From the NCBI GenBank assembly GCA_018398575.1, contig JAGTXZ010000019.1, forward strand, positions 310,001 to 374,000: DNA of 64,000 bases. Direction: 5' to 3'. The notes beneath the pieces were generated by a model, which saw only the letters and a list, made by a program, of their open reading frames with translations, had not been told where the DNA came from and ran no database searches. A program made the translations under genes and the position numbers. The DNA is from Ampelomyces quisqualis (Eukaryota; Ascomycota; Dothideomycetes; Pleosporales; Phaeosphaeriaceae). The number at the start of each line of letters is the position of its first letter. Within the stretch, counting starts at the first letter, position 1. Positions 23,300-35,775 of this stretch are shown piece by piece.

Positions 23300-25586
23300 T
23301 ATTTATAAAGAGATTAGTTTTCTCTTTTTAACGCTAAGTTTACTGTTAATATAGTAGTATTTCTTTGTTTAAGTATTTTCTCTTAGTATTAGTAACTAAT
23401 ATTGTAAATTATATAGTACACAGTATCTTATAAAGAATACTATTATTATCTATTATCTTATGTTTTTATATAATAGCCTTGTTTCTTATTAACATATCTT
23501 GTAGTATAGTATCTCTACTTAGTGCTAGTATTCTAGAGTGCTTAACTTCTCACGCTACTATCTTGCCTAAATGTTACTATGCGTGCATAATTTCTTAATA
23601 ACTCTACTTTTTTAGTTGCATAAATTATGTGCTACTACTTTAGATTATTAATCTAGTCTCTAGCCTAATATAGTTAGTGCTAGGTAATTATTATTTAATT
23701 TTAGTATTTACTAAGCTAATATTATTTAGTTATTTTAGTTAATGCGCTAGCTAAAATACTAGAAATTGTAGGCCTTATAAGATAATTTGTGTAATAGCTA
23801 TTCTTATTCTAGTTAAGTATAGTATTGTTACGCTTTTCTAACTATAACTACACTATAATATTACTCTTAGTTTTTACACTTGCAAACAGCCTAGCGTTAT
23901 CTTATTTTAAGTATATAGTATTCTTGTATTTGTATTAGTGCAGTTTTACTACCTAGTTGTATATATCTTTTTAGCGTCTGTCTTACAGCTCTATAGCTAT
24001 TTATTTTATAGTTGCCTGTTCTAGTGCTCCTAGCTTATTAATATATTGCCTATTATTTATAGTAAACTCTTGCTAACCTACGTACACCTACAGTTAATCT
24101 ATTATATCTGTTACTTTATAGTGTAATAGTCTAGAGAGTAATAGTACCTTATAGTTCTTTTCTATCTTATTTAGGCTATATATTGCGATAATATAGTCTA
24201 AGAAGTAGGCTAGATCTTTGTAGTTAGAATTGCGCTCTTTAAGTAACTTAATAAAGCTTCTAACGTCTATACTGTTAACAACGTATATGTCTTTAAGCTA
24301 GTTAACTAAATTATTAAGCTTATAGTAAGTTTTTTAAAAGTTAGCTATATATAGCTGTAGGCTATAGTATATGTTTAGATATGTTAAGATCTGCTAGCTA
24401 CTATATATAGTCTTAGCTCTTATCTTGTTATACTATATATAATATTTCTAGCAAATAGCGTAGATAACATCTATTGTCTTAGTAGAATGTTTACCTATTA
24501 TACTTTTCTCTACTACAAAGTGTAGGAAATAGGCGCAGACTTTAGCCTTCTATGCGCAGGTAATGCCTTAGTCTATTAGTTAGTATAATGTTATGCTACT
24601 TGCAGGTAGAAATATAACTCTATTATATTAGCAAGTATTATAACCTTTATTGCTATAATAAGCCTGTAGTATATTAATACTATATATACTAAACGTTCTG
24701 TAGTAATTAGCAGCTTATCTAAAGCTTAGCTACTACGTGTTTATAAAGCAGAAACTTATTAATTAGTAATAATACTTGTCTGTTTATATAGTTATTAAAC
24801 TATTTTAGCTATTCTAGTATAATATTAGTGTTTATTTAGGTAGAATTATTGTCCTAATAAACATAACTAAGACTACAGATATTTAGGTTTTTCTTACTGT
24901 CTATATAAGTTATATAGTTTAAGAATTTTATAAACTATAGAGGCACTTAGTCTAAGCTATCTACGTTTATACACAGCACACTAGTTATATACTTTCTATC
25001 TAGTTTAGGTCTAGCTCTTAGATTATTTGCTAACATATATTAGAGCAAGTGTTTCTGGTATATGCTAGCCTTGTTTATATTGTATAAATTCTTAGGCGCG
25101 TATCTACTTACTACGTCGCAAATCTCTTCTATTGTAAGCTTAGTGTCCTTAACTATTATACTGCTATAGTTGCCTATTGTTTTTGTAAACTATTTATATA
25201 ACTATACGCTGTATTGTTGTTTATATATAGTAAGCTATCTGTTATTAAACTCTAGTATTTTGCAGCTGTTGTATTTAGGTAGCTGTTGCTAAAGTTAATA
25301 TATAGTTTTGCAAATTATATTATTAGTAACATTAACGCAAGCTGCCTATAACTCTATATACTAGTTATTTAGAGCTGCCTTAAGAGTTTCTTATTGCAAA
25401 CGCCTATTGTACGCGTAGTTATAGCTAGTCTATTTAGTTTTGTTACTATCTAAGTATTCTTGCGTTATTAAAAGAATATTAGTTATATTATTTAGTTGCA
25501 CATAGTAGTAAAAGGCTCTAGTAGCCTATATAGTAAGTTGTTATAGTGTTAAATGTAGAAACAATACCTTATATTTACAAACCTTA
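23300..25586 (-). pseudogene. Pogo-like DDE transposase remnant, main part, copy in U1
   Basis: Reverse-complement match of 54230-56500 in U2. The gene is interrupted by Gypsy-2 after 25586. The N-terminal portion resumes at 33674-33900 on the far side. The domain readings are described for the U2 copy, which is continuous. Stops occur throughout. Confidence 0.6.
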
Positions 25587-25591
25587 ACACG

Positions 25592-25873
25592 TATAACAGG
25601 CTGCTGCCTAGTTAGTTCTTAGTTACAGAAAAACCTTAGCTTACCAAACTAGAACACTAAAAAGGTTCTAAACTGAAACGCTAAAAAGGTTCTAAACTAG
25701 AACGCTAAAAATCCTCTAGGCTAGAACACTAAAAACGATTCTAGACCAAAGCGCCTAAACCCTCTAGTCTAGACTACCTTAAGACTATAAAAACCTTCTA
25801 GATAGTAATTAGAATAGGTTACAAATTTACGTCTTTATTTCCTAGCATCTACTCTTAGAGTCTGCTCCTTACA
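25592..25873 (+). repeat. Gypsy-2 5' LTR
   Basis: 282 bp. It contains four short internal repeats of the form AACACTAAAAAGGTTCTAAAC / GAACGCTAAAAA (about 25650-25740). The primer binding site after it could not be matched to a tRNA by eye. Confidence 0.95.
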
Positions 25874-25899
25874 ATTAAATTTGTTAAACCTAACTAGGC

Positions 25900-27240
25900 T
25901 AAAAGGCTATTAGTAACCTCTAGCATAAAACAAGTAACTGTCCCTATAACAGTACAGGACATAATAGTACAAGCTATTCAAATAAGACGCAACACCGTCC
26001 CTAAGTTAGTTATTAAGGACAAGTTTAATTAGATAATTATTAACAACTTTTTAGACCTAGAGAAACAATAGATTAAGAAACAATTGCTGTTAAACAGCCT
26101 TAAGAAAACGCCTGCCTAGCAGAAAGTATGTAACTCTCTAACAGCTAGACTCTCTAATAACAGAAAAGAAAAGTCCTCTATAAGCGCAAATCTAGACTTA
26201 GTATTGCTAGTAAGAAATCTGCAAGAACAAGTTGTAAGGCTTACAGCCTAAGTAACTCTAGAAACCTCTAGCTTTATACAAACTTTCTTAGAAAGCTTTC
26301 TCTTACTCTAAAAGACTTATTAAGTCTCTAACCTAAAAGTATACAAAGAAGATTAAAAGAATTACTGTATCTTTAAAGCCTAAATAAAGTATAAACTAGA
26401 ACATAACAGCGCAAGACTAGGCTCTTAAGCAGGCTATATCTTTAACTGCCTTAAGAGGTTAGCAGCTAGTATAGCCTTGTCTTAAGTAACCTAGAACCTC
26501 TAAGGCTTTGCAAAAGAACTTTAGGACTTCCTAGATAACTAATTTAGCAACAAGCTACACAACAAAAGATTACAAAAAAAACTCTAAACAATCTAATAGA
26601 ATAAGTCTTTTCTCTAGAGCTTTAATATAGAGTTTATAAGGCTAGCCTACAACGTAAGCAAGGAAGATAACAAAGTAAACTTAAAAACAAAGTACCTAAG
26701 CGCTATCTAGCTAAACCTATAAGATAGAATAATCTTTGTAAAGACTAAACTTAAATAAGAAATCTATAACCTTATAGATAGAGTAGCAATTATTAAAGAA
26801 AACTTATATAGAGTAAAACTTAGTAGTAAGTACGCTAAAAGACAGAACGTTAAAGAACCTATAGATTAGGAACTTATAAAAGAACATTCTAAAAAAACTA
26901 AGAGAAAATTCTTTAAAAAGAAGAAAGCTAAGTAGGCTACTGCAAAAGAGCAGTTCTACTAGAAACAAAACAACTTATACTTTTGCTGCAGTAAGTTAAG
27001 ACACTACGCTAGTAGATGTAAACTATCTTTGCCTTTAAAACCTGCTAAAGCTACAGTAGCTAAGGTATAGAGTAAGAAAGAAGAAGACGCGTTAAAAGAC
27101 ACTCTAAGCTTAGAAAACAAGTAACTCTTGTCTAAAGGCGCAGACAAAAGTATAGTAACACAACACTAAAAGAAGACAAGAGATTTTAACAATTCTAGAG
27201 AAAATAGCTAGATAAAGAACCTATTACTATACACACTATT
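25900..27240 (+). pseudogene. Gypsy-2 gag remnant
   Basis: The plus-strand frame is broken by TAA/TAG and rich in Lys, Gln and Leu. It includes a helical N-terminal half, a KHSKKTKRKFFKKKKAK-like basic patch near 26880-26935 and a knuckle-like YFCCSKLRHYASRCK segment near 26975-27015, where one Cys and one His appear altered. It is assigned to gag by position between the 5' LTR and pol and by the knuckle. Confidence 0.65.
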
Positions 27241-30200
27241 GTTAATAAAATAATAGTTACTTTTACAATAATTAATACTAGGTGTCTTACTTACGCTATA
27301 ATCTTAACTAAGTTTGTTTGCAAAAACAAGTTAGAGCGCAAGATAATAGCTCTAAGAGAAATTATTAAAATTGCTAGAGCCTAGTCTTAAATAAAGACAG
27401 CTATCTAGATAAGAATTAACATTAATAGGCATAAGAAGACACTATAGGCCTATAAACTAGACAAAGACAAAGAATACAACTTAGTTCTAAGTTAACTATA
27501 AATAAACTATTATAATATTACTGTTGCACTAGCAAAGAAATTAATATACATCTACTCTACTTAGACGCAAGTTAGAAGCTAAAAGAAAAGAAAACTTCTT
27601 TTACTATAGAGCATTACAGCAGCTGCGTACTTAGCTTAGCTACAATAGAGCTAGAAGGACAAATCTATCTACCTTTACGCTACGTTTATAGCAGATATTT
27701 AAAAGGCTCTAAAAACTAAGCCCTAAGTAGACTGTAGGTTAGTGCTTTTAGATTACCTAAAAGAAGAATACAAAACCTTCCTACGCAAGGAAGCAGACTA
27801 ACTCCTCCTAGTAAGAGGACCTACTATTAATTATTCTATTAAGCTAGTAAAAAAAGATAAAAAGACTATAAAGGTGCTATAAGGCCTACTATACAGCATG
27901 TTAAAGGAAGAACTCTTTGTACTCTAAAAAGAGCTTACTTCTTACTTAGACTGTAGCTTTATACAAATAAGCTAGTTAAGTGCCTCTATACTAGTCTTAT
28001 TTGTAAAAAAGCTAGAAGAGGGCCTGTAGTTCTATGTAGACTACTAGGCCCTTAACGTAATTACAAGGAAGAACTAATACCTACTACTACTTATCTAAGA
28101 GACTTTAGCTTAGATTGCTAAAGCTAAATAGTTTACTAAAGTAAATGTTATCTAAGCCTTTTACAAAATTAGGATTGCTAAAGAAGATAAATAGAAGACA
28201 GCCTTCTAGACGCGCTTTAGCCTCTATAAGTAGCTTGTAACGCCCTTTAAACTTGCAAACGCTCTAAGTACGTTTTAGAGATATATTAATTAGACACTAA
28301 GAAAACACTTAGATAATTTCTGTTTAGCTTATATAGATAACGTGTTAATATACATAAGTAGGTTTAAGGCAGACTACAAGAAAAAGGTAAAGCTAGTAAT
28401 TTAGAAACTTAAGGCAGCAGAGTTATACCTTAATGTAGGAAAAAGTAAGTTTAGTATAAAAAAGACTAAATACTTTAAATTTATTATTAAGGCTAAAAAA
28501 GAAATAAGTATAGACTTTAAGAAAGTAGCTGCTATACGTTCCTAAGAGCCCCCTAAGACAGTTAAAGGAGTCTAAAGTTTTATTAGCTTTGCTAACTTCT
28601 ACTAACAGTTTATAAAAGACTTCTTAGAGCTAGCTGCTCTACTAACTAGGCTAACTAAGAAAGGCGTAGCCTTTTACTAGAGCCCTAAACAACAGATGTC
28701 CTTTAATAAGCTAAAGAAAGCTTTTATAGCAGAACTATCTCTAGTAAACTTTAATATAAAGCTAGAGATAGTAGTAGAATATAACGCCTTAAGATAGTTA
28801 ACTAGAAAGATGCTGTCTTAATATAGTAGGAACAAACGCTTCTAGACTATAGCTTACTACTTAGCAAAGAACACAGCTATAGAAGCTAACTACACTATCT
28901 ACAATAAAAAGCTGTTAGCTATAGTTAAGTGCTTAAAGTAGTAGAAAACTAAACTTTAGAAAGTAAAGCATTTTACTGTACTTACAGACTATAAGAACCT
29001 AGAATACTTTACTACTATACAACTACTAACAAAAAGACACGTCTACTAAGCAGGGTTCTTTAGCACGTTTAATATTAGATTCTAATACTACTTAAAAAAC
29101 GTTAACAGTAGAGTAGATACCTTTTTTAGAAAAGAATAAGATCTTCTCTAAGGAAGAGCAGACGCGCAGGTATAGTCTTAGACCTTTTAATTATTTACTT
29201 CTACTTTAGAAACTAAAGATAAAAAAAACCTAGTAGTTACTACTTTCTTTGCAGCTTAGTAAGAAAATACACTATAACAAAAGAAGAAAGAAATAGAGTA
29301 GCTCTAAAACGCGCTTGTAGATAAAGATACTACGTTAACTACTTCTTTTACAGCTTAGTAAAGAAATGCACTATAACAAAAGAAAAAAAAAACAGAGTAG
29401 CTTTAAAACGTACTTGTAGACAAAGATACTGCGTTAACTACTTCTCTTGCAACTTAGCAGAAAGATGCACTACTATAAGAGAAGAAAGAAACAAAGTAGC
29501 TCTAAAACAGGCTTATAGACAAAGACGCTGCGTTAAGAGAAAAAAGCGTTACTTAAAGCTAGAATACTAAGAATTACTCTACAGTTAAAAAGGAAGCGCT
29601 CTAAAACATACTTATAGACAAAGACGCTGCGTTAAAGAAATAGAATGTTGCCTACAACTAAGGTGCTAAAAAGCTTTTTATAGTAAGAGACGCTTTAGAT
29701 GCTACTAAAGAAACTGTAGTACTATGCAAGACTACGCTTAGGCAAAGTCCTTACACAAACAAACGCTCTAAAGGACTAATAGAGCCTGCTATTAAAGAAT
29801 TGTAAGAATAGGCTGTCTATATAGATAAAGCCTACTAATTAGCAGTTAACGCTGTTAGAATAAGACAGCAAAAATTCTTTTTCTATCTAAGCCTAAAAGT
29901 TTCTTTAGTAGAGTGTAGCTTAGATAACTTAAGACGCTTACTCTATAGAAAGCGCAAATAGGTGCTAGAATGCATAAACTTGCAAATCTACATTATCTTA
30001 GAAGAACATAATTCTTCTATTACTAGGCACTTAGGCAAAGAAAACACATACGCAATATTAGTAAGAGATTACTTTTAGTCTAGAATGTTCTTAAGTATTT
30101 AGTAGTTTATCTAGAACTGCGTAGTATGTAGTAAGACAAAGCTTTAGAGAAAACTTAAATAAGAACTGCTGCGCTTACTCCTGCTTTTAGTCTAAATATA

Positions 30201-31300
30201 GAAGAAATTGTTAGTAGACTTTATTATAGGCCTTTTGCTAAGCTACAGAATGTTACACCTTATAGTAGTTACTAACTAGCTAAGTAAAAACGTAGTACTT
30301 GTGCCTATTCTAGACTTAGAAGTTTCTACTATAGTTAAGGCATTTATTAAACAGGTAGTTGCGTACCACTAGCTTCTAGACGCTATAGTGTCTAATAGAG
30401 AGTTATAATTTATAAGCAAATTCTAGTCTTTACTTTGTAACAAGCTTAGAATATAAAGAAGAGTCTTACTAGTATACTACACTTAGATAGATAGTACTAC
30501 AACGCAAATAAACAGCACAGTAAAAGCCTACTTAAAAGCTTTTGTAAACTAAAACTAGTTAAACTAGGCTACTCTATACCTACTAGTATAAATTGCAATA
30601 GCTAGACAAAATACAGCGTCTACAAGCGTTAGCCTATTTTTCTTCTAGTATAAGTACAACACAAACCCTATTTAGTTAGACCTAGAATAGACTACAGAGA
30701 ACTAGTACTAGTCTAGTAATAATAAAAGAGCTACTGCTAAAGTAATAGTAACTAAGATAAAAGAAACAATAGACTATATATAAGCAAAGATAGCAGAAGC
30801 ACAATAAGAATAAGAACGCTAGGCTAATTATTATAGACAGAAAGCTCTAAAACTCTATGTAGGAAACAAAGTATAGCTCTATTACAGTTACTCTATATCT
30901 AACAAAAGACCTTTAAAGAAGCTAGATTAGAAAAATAAGAAATATACAGTTATAAAAGTTATCTTCCTACACGTTGTAGAGCTAAGCGTGCCTTCTAGAG
31001 TGCACCTAAGGTTTTACATTAACTGCCTCTAGCTTAATGCAAGTAATCTGCTCCTACACTAAGAGTCTAATAAGTAGTAACTAGAAGCAATAATAGAGAA
31101 TAAAGACGCAACTAACAATAAGTTCCTTGTTAACTATATTCTTATAGAATAGTAGAAGAAGAAAAGGCAAGGCATATAGCTATAGTACCTTATAAAATAG
31201 GTAGAATATGCAGAACTAACATAGAAACTATAAGTAAATGTTGCTAACACTATAGCTCTTGCTAAATAGCTAGACAAAACCAAAACAAAACAAGACTTAG
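27240..31300 (+). pseudogene. Gypsy-2 pol: protease, reverse transcriptase, RNase H, coiled-coil insert, integrase, chromodomain
   Basis: The reverse transcriptase (about 27880-28620) reads SASILVLFVKKLEEGL, FYVDY, AKAKFTKVNV, LVTPFKLANALSTF and AYIDNVLIY (catalytic YIDD with Asp to Asn). It is followed by EPPKTVKGV and SFISFANFY. RNase H lies at about 28780-29110. A repeat-rich coiled-coil linker follows (29239-29640). The integrase zinc-binding domain reads ITRHLGKENTYAILVRDYF and CVVCSKTK (about 30010-30150). Its core reads VDFIIGLLLSYRMLHLIVVT and DAIVSNRE (about 30210-30410). A chromodomain-like end (NKFLVNYILIE, YLIK, VEYAEL) lies at about 31110-31240. These elements target heterochromatin through the chromodomain when active. 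Confidence 0.88.
29239..29535 (+). repeat. Three in-frame 99-bp coding repeats in Gypsy-2 pol
   Basis: Units begin at 29239, 29338 and about 29437. Each is 33 codons long and reads approximately as TTSFAAQQENALQQ followed by KKKEIEQLQNALVDKDTAL, with stops at the former Gln codons. A degenerate fourth part is at 29587-29640. The heptad-like pattern predicts a coiled coil between RNase H and integrase. Such an insert is not a standard pol domain. Confidence 0.75.
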
Positions 31301-32390
31301 ATAAGTTGTTAGTAAAGTGCCTACTTTTCTTAACTACTAAATAAAAGTATATTAGAGAAGAAAGAAGAGAAAAGAAAATTACAGGTACACATAACAAGTA
31401 TAAAAACAAATAATAGCGTTATGCACAGAAAAGATTAGAGGAAAGAGAATAAACTTAGGATAAGTATAAGAAGAACCTAAAGTATAAGAAATAATACAGT
31501 AGTATACTTAGTTGCGTTTAAGAACAATACTTAACGCTAGAAAGTAACTAATAAAGGAAATGCAAGGATACTGCAATAGACAGAGCCTAAGACTAAAAGC
31601 TTTAGTAAAGAGCAGAAAAGGAAGAAGATGCTTATATCTATTCTATTAGCTAACCTGCAACTACTTTAACTAGTTAACAGTAAGGATATAACTAGTAGTT
31701 AACTGTCTTTAGGAACTAGACATAAGGAACCTAAATACTAATACCTAAGAACTAATACAATAGTCTTACTAACTACTTAAAAGGACCTAGGAATAAAGAA
31801 AAGAGAGTCTAGAAGCTTAGCGTTAACAGATTAATAGCTAAAGAATACAAAAGAAAGAGCCTAAATTAACCCTAGAAATCTAGCTACTTAAGCTAGGCGT
31901 TAGTTAGTTAAGACACAGCGTAACATAAATCTTTAGAAGGTTTAAGAAAACCTAAAGAAGAGGTATAAGATTCTAATGCTTAGACTGCGCTAGACTATAA
32001 GGACTAGCAAGAATGTTAACGTTTGCAATAAAAGTAGAGCTATAAAAACTTATAAGCTTAAGACGTAAAGCGTAACATCTATTCTAATACATAAGCAGTA
32101 TTAAAGAATGTAAGACTAGTTTTACAAAGTCTAAGCTTAGTAATAAGACAAAGGTAAAGACTATAACAGAAAGTCTATTACTATAGAAATTGGTTACAAG
32201 CACTACATAAAAACTACAGCAAGGCTACTATATACTAGAACCTACCTTTTTACTGTTAGAAAGTGTAATAGTTACTATTACTAAATAGTTAGTTTTAGCC
32301 TGCACTTTTGCGTTATACGTAGGCTTCTTGCAGATGTTAGACTCTATTATATTAAGGTAACAGAGCAGCCTGTTAGTAGTGCAGAAGGCG
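31300..32390. other. Gypsy-2 region between pol and the downstream ORF
   Basis: It contains Lys/Glu-coding-like segments on the plus strand (for example a stretch around 31430-31660) but no recognised domain. It could be the pol C-terminus or an untranslated spacer. Confidence 0.3.
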
Positions 32391-32394
32391 TTGC

Positions 32395-33330
32395 TAACGT
32401 AAAAGACCTAAAAGCCTATGCTAAAAATCTATATGTTGTGCTCTTTAGCCTAATTAAATGTTAGTAGAATACACAGAAATACTATAAGAGAACAAACCCT
32501 AGTAGAAGAGAAACAAATTAAAAATAACTTACATTAGTATAGAGCTACTGCACGCTAGCGCTAATATTATTAAGCTTGTAAATAATAGTGTCCTGCTTAA
32601 TAAGAAGCTGCTAAAAGAGCTAGTAGATATCTACTAGAATATTAACCTTAGTAACCTTACGCGTTAGACTTTAGTAGCTAGACTTATTGCTACTGCAAGA
32701 CTTTGCCTAAGCAGCTCTAAGCTTGTTAACAAAGTTAGATTAAAGACTAGTAATTGTATACTGCGTTAATAGCTGCTTAATCTTAAGATTACAAGCGAGC
32801 GCGTTACAAAGTAAGATAACTATAATCTTAAAGTAATTGTTAATCTAAGAAGCTATTAGAATTAACCTAAAAAGTAAGAAAATATAGTAGTTAACTTATA
32901 GGCCTATACGCAATGTAAGCGTTCTTGCACTAAAAGCAAGTACTCTTACTGCAAGTAATCTTACACTTAGACTTATTACCTTTAAGCTAAGTAATAGCGC
33001 AGCCTAGACAATATAGAAGGTTAAGCTTAGCCTTAATAATAATCTTAGGTTTGTTCTATTACTAGTTAGCAACATGCCTAGACCTAGCTTAGCGCCTTAA
33101 ATGTAACACTTATAGCAGAAAAGTTAACAGCGCAATACTTAGCAGAAAAGCTATAAGAAGTATATAGGCTTAGCATCTTTACAAATAACAGCGCAGGCAA
33201 AAGAAATGCGTAGGCTAATAAGAAGAGTAACGCGCAAGTAATATGTACAAAAGGCAAGGCTAGTATAGTATATAGTACTACCTAAAAAGAGAAGTAAAGG
33301 TGTAAAATAACAGATCTAGGTAAAGTAATT
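32395..33330 (+). pseudogene. Unknown extra ORF of Gypsy-2 downstream of pol
   Basis: The plus-strand frame of about 300 codons is broken only by TAA/TAG. The first half is helical (ISIELLHASANIIKLVNNSV, LLNKKLLKELVDIY). The middle has a Cys/His-type cluster (CKRSCTKSKYSYCK) that resembles a single zinc knuckle after His-to-Tyr and Cys changes. The end is charged (AEKLTAQYLAEKLQEVYRL). Some Pogo-type fungal transposases also end in a similar knuckle, so a captured fragment is one option. I cannot name the family. It is co-oriented with gag-pol and ends just before the polypurine tract. Confidence 0.45.
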
Positions 33331-33386
33331 TTTATTTTAATAGTTGCGCAGGTCTAAGCGTACTTAGCGCTAGAGTAAGAGGATTA

Positions 33387-33668
33387 TATAATAGGCTACT
33401 ACCTAGTTAGTTCTTAGTTATAGAAAAACTTTAGCTTACTAAACTAGAACACTAAAAAGGTTCTAAACTAGAACGCTAAAAAGGTTCTGAACTAGAACGC
33501 TAAAAATCCTCTAGGCTAGAATACTAAAAACGATTCTAGACTAAAGCGCCTAAACCCTCTAGTCTAGACTGCCTTAGGACTATAAAAACCTTCTAGGTAG
33601 CAATTAGAATAGGTTACAAATTCACGTCTTTATTTCCTAGCATCTACTCTTAGAGTCTGCCTCTTACA
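33387..33668 (+). repeat. Gypsy-2 3' LTR
   Basis: 282 bp, the same length as the 5' LTR, with scattered mainly transition differences. It is followed by the ACACG duplicate at 33669-33673. Confidence 0.95.
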
Positions 33669-33673
33669 ACACG

Positions 33674-33900
33674 TTTTGCAATAGTCTAGGTATAACTGTG
33701 TTACTAGTTAAGCATTAGACCTTAACCTATCTATAAACTAGGTAATATAGGCTTAATGTTATAGTAGTAGAATAATAGTAAAAACTAGATATATTTACAC
33801 TAAGCAATTTACTATCTAATATAGTAAAGACAATACACTTGCGTATGCTAATACTCTAGTAGCTACTTATAGTATTTAATATAAAACAAAATCTAAACTT
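33674..33900 (-). pseudogene. Pogo-like transposase remnant, N-terminal side, copy in U1
   Basis: This is the part of the interrupted gene on the far side of Gypsy-2. It matches the reverse complement of about 53990-54215 in U2. Alone it has no diagnostic motif. Confidence 0.4.
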
Positions 33901-33984
33901 AGCCTTAAACCTATACTAGTATTATTATAGCACTAATTAGTTACTCTAAGTGCCTATTACAGTAGATAGCTCGCAATTAACGCT

Positions 33985-34260
33985 AATAGTACTCTCTAGT
34001 AAATAATAGTTATAGACAGTGCAACGCAACTGTAGCTACTAGTTATTAAAAGAGCCTACTATAGTAGTAGGTTGCGTGTAGCACTAGTAGTATTTTCTAG
34101 TAGATAACAGTTACTAACAGTGTAACGTAACTATAGCTGCTAGTAGTTAAAAAAGCCTACTATAGTAGTAGGTTGCGTACAGCACTAGTAGTATTCTTTA
34201 GTAAATAACAGTTGCTAATAGTGCAACGCAACTATAGCTACTAGTTATTAGAAAGGCCTA
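33985..34260. repeat. Tandem array 1 in U1 (about 98-bp unit, three copies)
   Basis: Each unit contains agtaaataacagtt, agtgcaacgcaactatagc and cctactatagtagtagg, the last being a short palindrome. U2 has four units at about 53535-53935. Confidence 0.8.
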
Positions 34261-34849
34261 ATTATAGAGATAAATGCGTTTAAAGTGTTTGCTGCCTTAT
34301 ATACTATGTATAAGATTTATAAAGTATTACGCGTTACCTTTTTTATATATTCTTCTCTACTAAGCGTTTCTAAGACAAATAAATACAGGCCTATTGTTTT
34401 AATTTATACAGGTGTTCTTTAAAGTCTTAGTTATGCCTACTAGTGTAGTAGGTATTCTTTTTGTTACTAGCTAGTAGTATCTTAGTATAGATAAGTTTAA
34501 TGCGCGTAACTTCTTTACGTTAATAGAAGTTCTTAAAGCTATAATAAAGCTTAGTAACAATAAGAGACTTAATATTATATAAGTTATAGTTAGAATATCT
34601 TAATATCTAGACGTTAGATTACTACTTATAGAGTCTAACAGAAATGTATTGTATATAGTATAAGAGAGGTTACAGCTACTTAGGTAGGCTTTGCTATTAA
34701 AGAGCCTAATAAGAGTGCTAGGATAAAGATGTTCTAATAAACAACTGTAACTCTATGTTATCCTTAATTTTTGCTTATAACAATATATAGACAAAAGCAT
34801 GTAAATTATAGTTATATCTCTAATATCTTCTAGTTACCTAATAGTATAA

Positions 34850-35175
34850 GAATTGCGTTCTTAAGTTAAGCTAAGTTGTTAATGTATATTGCAGAACATA
34901 ACAAAGTTGTTGCAATAATAGCACTCTTAAGTTAGGCTAAGTTGTTAATATGCGTACTAGAATACTATTATAGCTATTGTTATAGAAATCCTTGCTTTTA
35001 AACACGCTATAAGGTATTTTAGTTAAGTAATAGTGCTGCAGGATATAACAAAGTTGTTGTAACAACAGCACTTTTAAGTTAGGCTAAGTTGTAAATATAT
35101 GCTCTAGGATGCTATTATAGCTATTATTAAAGAAATCCTTGTTGTTAAATATGTTATAAAGTATTTTAGTTAAGC
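34850..35175. repeat. Tandem array 2 in U1 (about 170-bp unit, two copies plus a part)
   Basis: Units contain ttaagttaggctaagttgt, actattatagctatt and aaggtattttagttaag. U2 has three units at about 52540-52960. Confidence 0.75.
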
Positions 35176-35460
35176 TATAACATCTAAACAGCTACTAAAA
35201 AGTCTATCTAGAACATAAATTTGCTTTTATGCTAGTAGGCTAAGAAGTAGCGCAGGTGTAGTGCCAATAATATAGTAAAGCTTAGTTCTAGATTTTTAAA
35301 CTATACAAACATATAGACGTAATAGGTATAGTTTTAGTTTTGTAAGAATAAAAATATAATAAAGAATTAAGTCTTTTAGACTTACAAGAAATATATATAC
35401 AAAGACAGTAATATTAAATTAGAAGTATAAGTTATGTGTTAAGAAGCAGCTATATATATA

Positions 35461-35775
35461 GGTATATAGGTAAATTTATTTTTAGTTTTAAGGTTAAGAA
35501 AGTATAAGGAGGCGTAAGTGTATAATAAATAAAAATAACACTAGGTTCTATATATGTTTTAACAAAACACTATTACTTTAACTCTAAGACTAGAGATATA
35601 TAAGTAAATTTATTTTTAGTTTTAAAGTTAAAAAAGTATAAAGAAGCGCAAGTGTATAATAGATAAAAATAATACTAGGTTCTATGTATATTTTAACAAA
35701 AGACTGTTACTTTAACTCTAAGACTAGAGACACATAAGTAAATTTATCTCTAGTTTTAAGGTTAGGAAAACGTAT
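35461..35775. repeat. Tandem array 3 in U1 (about 125-145-bp unit, three copies)
   Basis: Units contain gtaaatttatttttagtttta, gcgtaagtgtataata and ctctaagactagagatata. The last is a small inverted repeat (ctct-agac/agag). U2 has three units at about 51830-52215. Confidence 0.8.

Larger units (their letters stand above)
25592..33668 (+). mobile_element. Gypsy-2: complete Ty3/Gypsy (chromovirus-type) LTR retrotransposon
   Basis: Two 282-bp LTRs (25592-25873, 33387-33668) start TATAACAGG/TATAATAGG, presumably TGTAACAGG before mutation, and end CTTACA. ACACG target duplications flank them (25587-25591, 33669-33673). The same site in U2 (about 54210-54250) is empty, which confirms the insertion. 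Gag and pol are on the plus strand. A further plus-strand coding remnant lies beyond pol. A purine-rich AGAGTAAGAGGA precedes the right LTR. It interrupts the Pogo-like gene of U1. Confidence 0.95.

Noticed and set aside
31134..31409. 91-codon minus-strand hydrophobic open frame
   Set aside because: It lies opposite the chromodomain-like end of Gypsy-2 pol. Tyr/Phe/Ser-rich content is the complement of Lys/Glu-rich codons.
33985..35775. CRISPR-like repeat arrays
   Set aside because: Units are contiguous tandem copies of 98-170 bp with no unique spacers, in eukaryotic transposon DNA.
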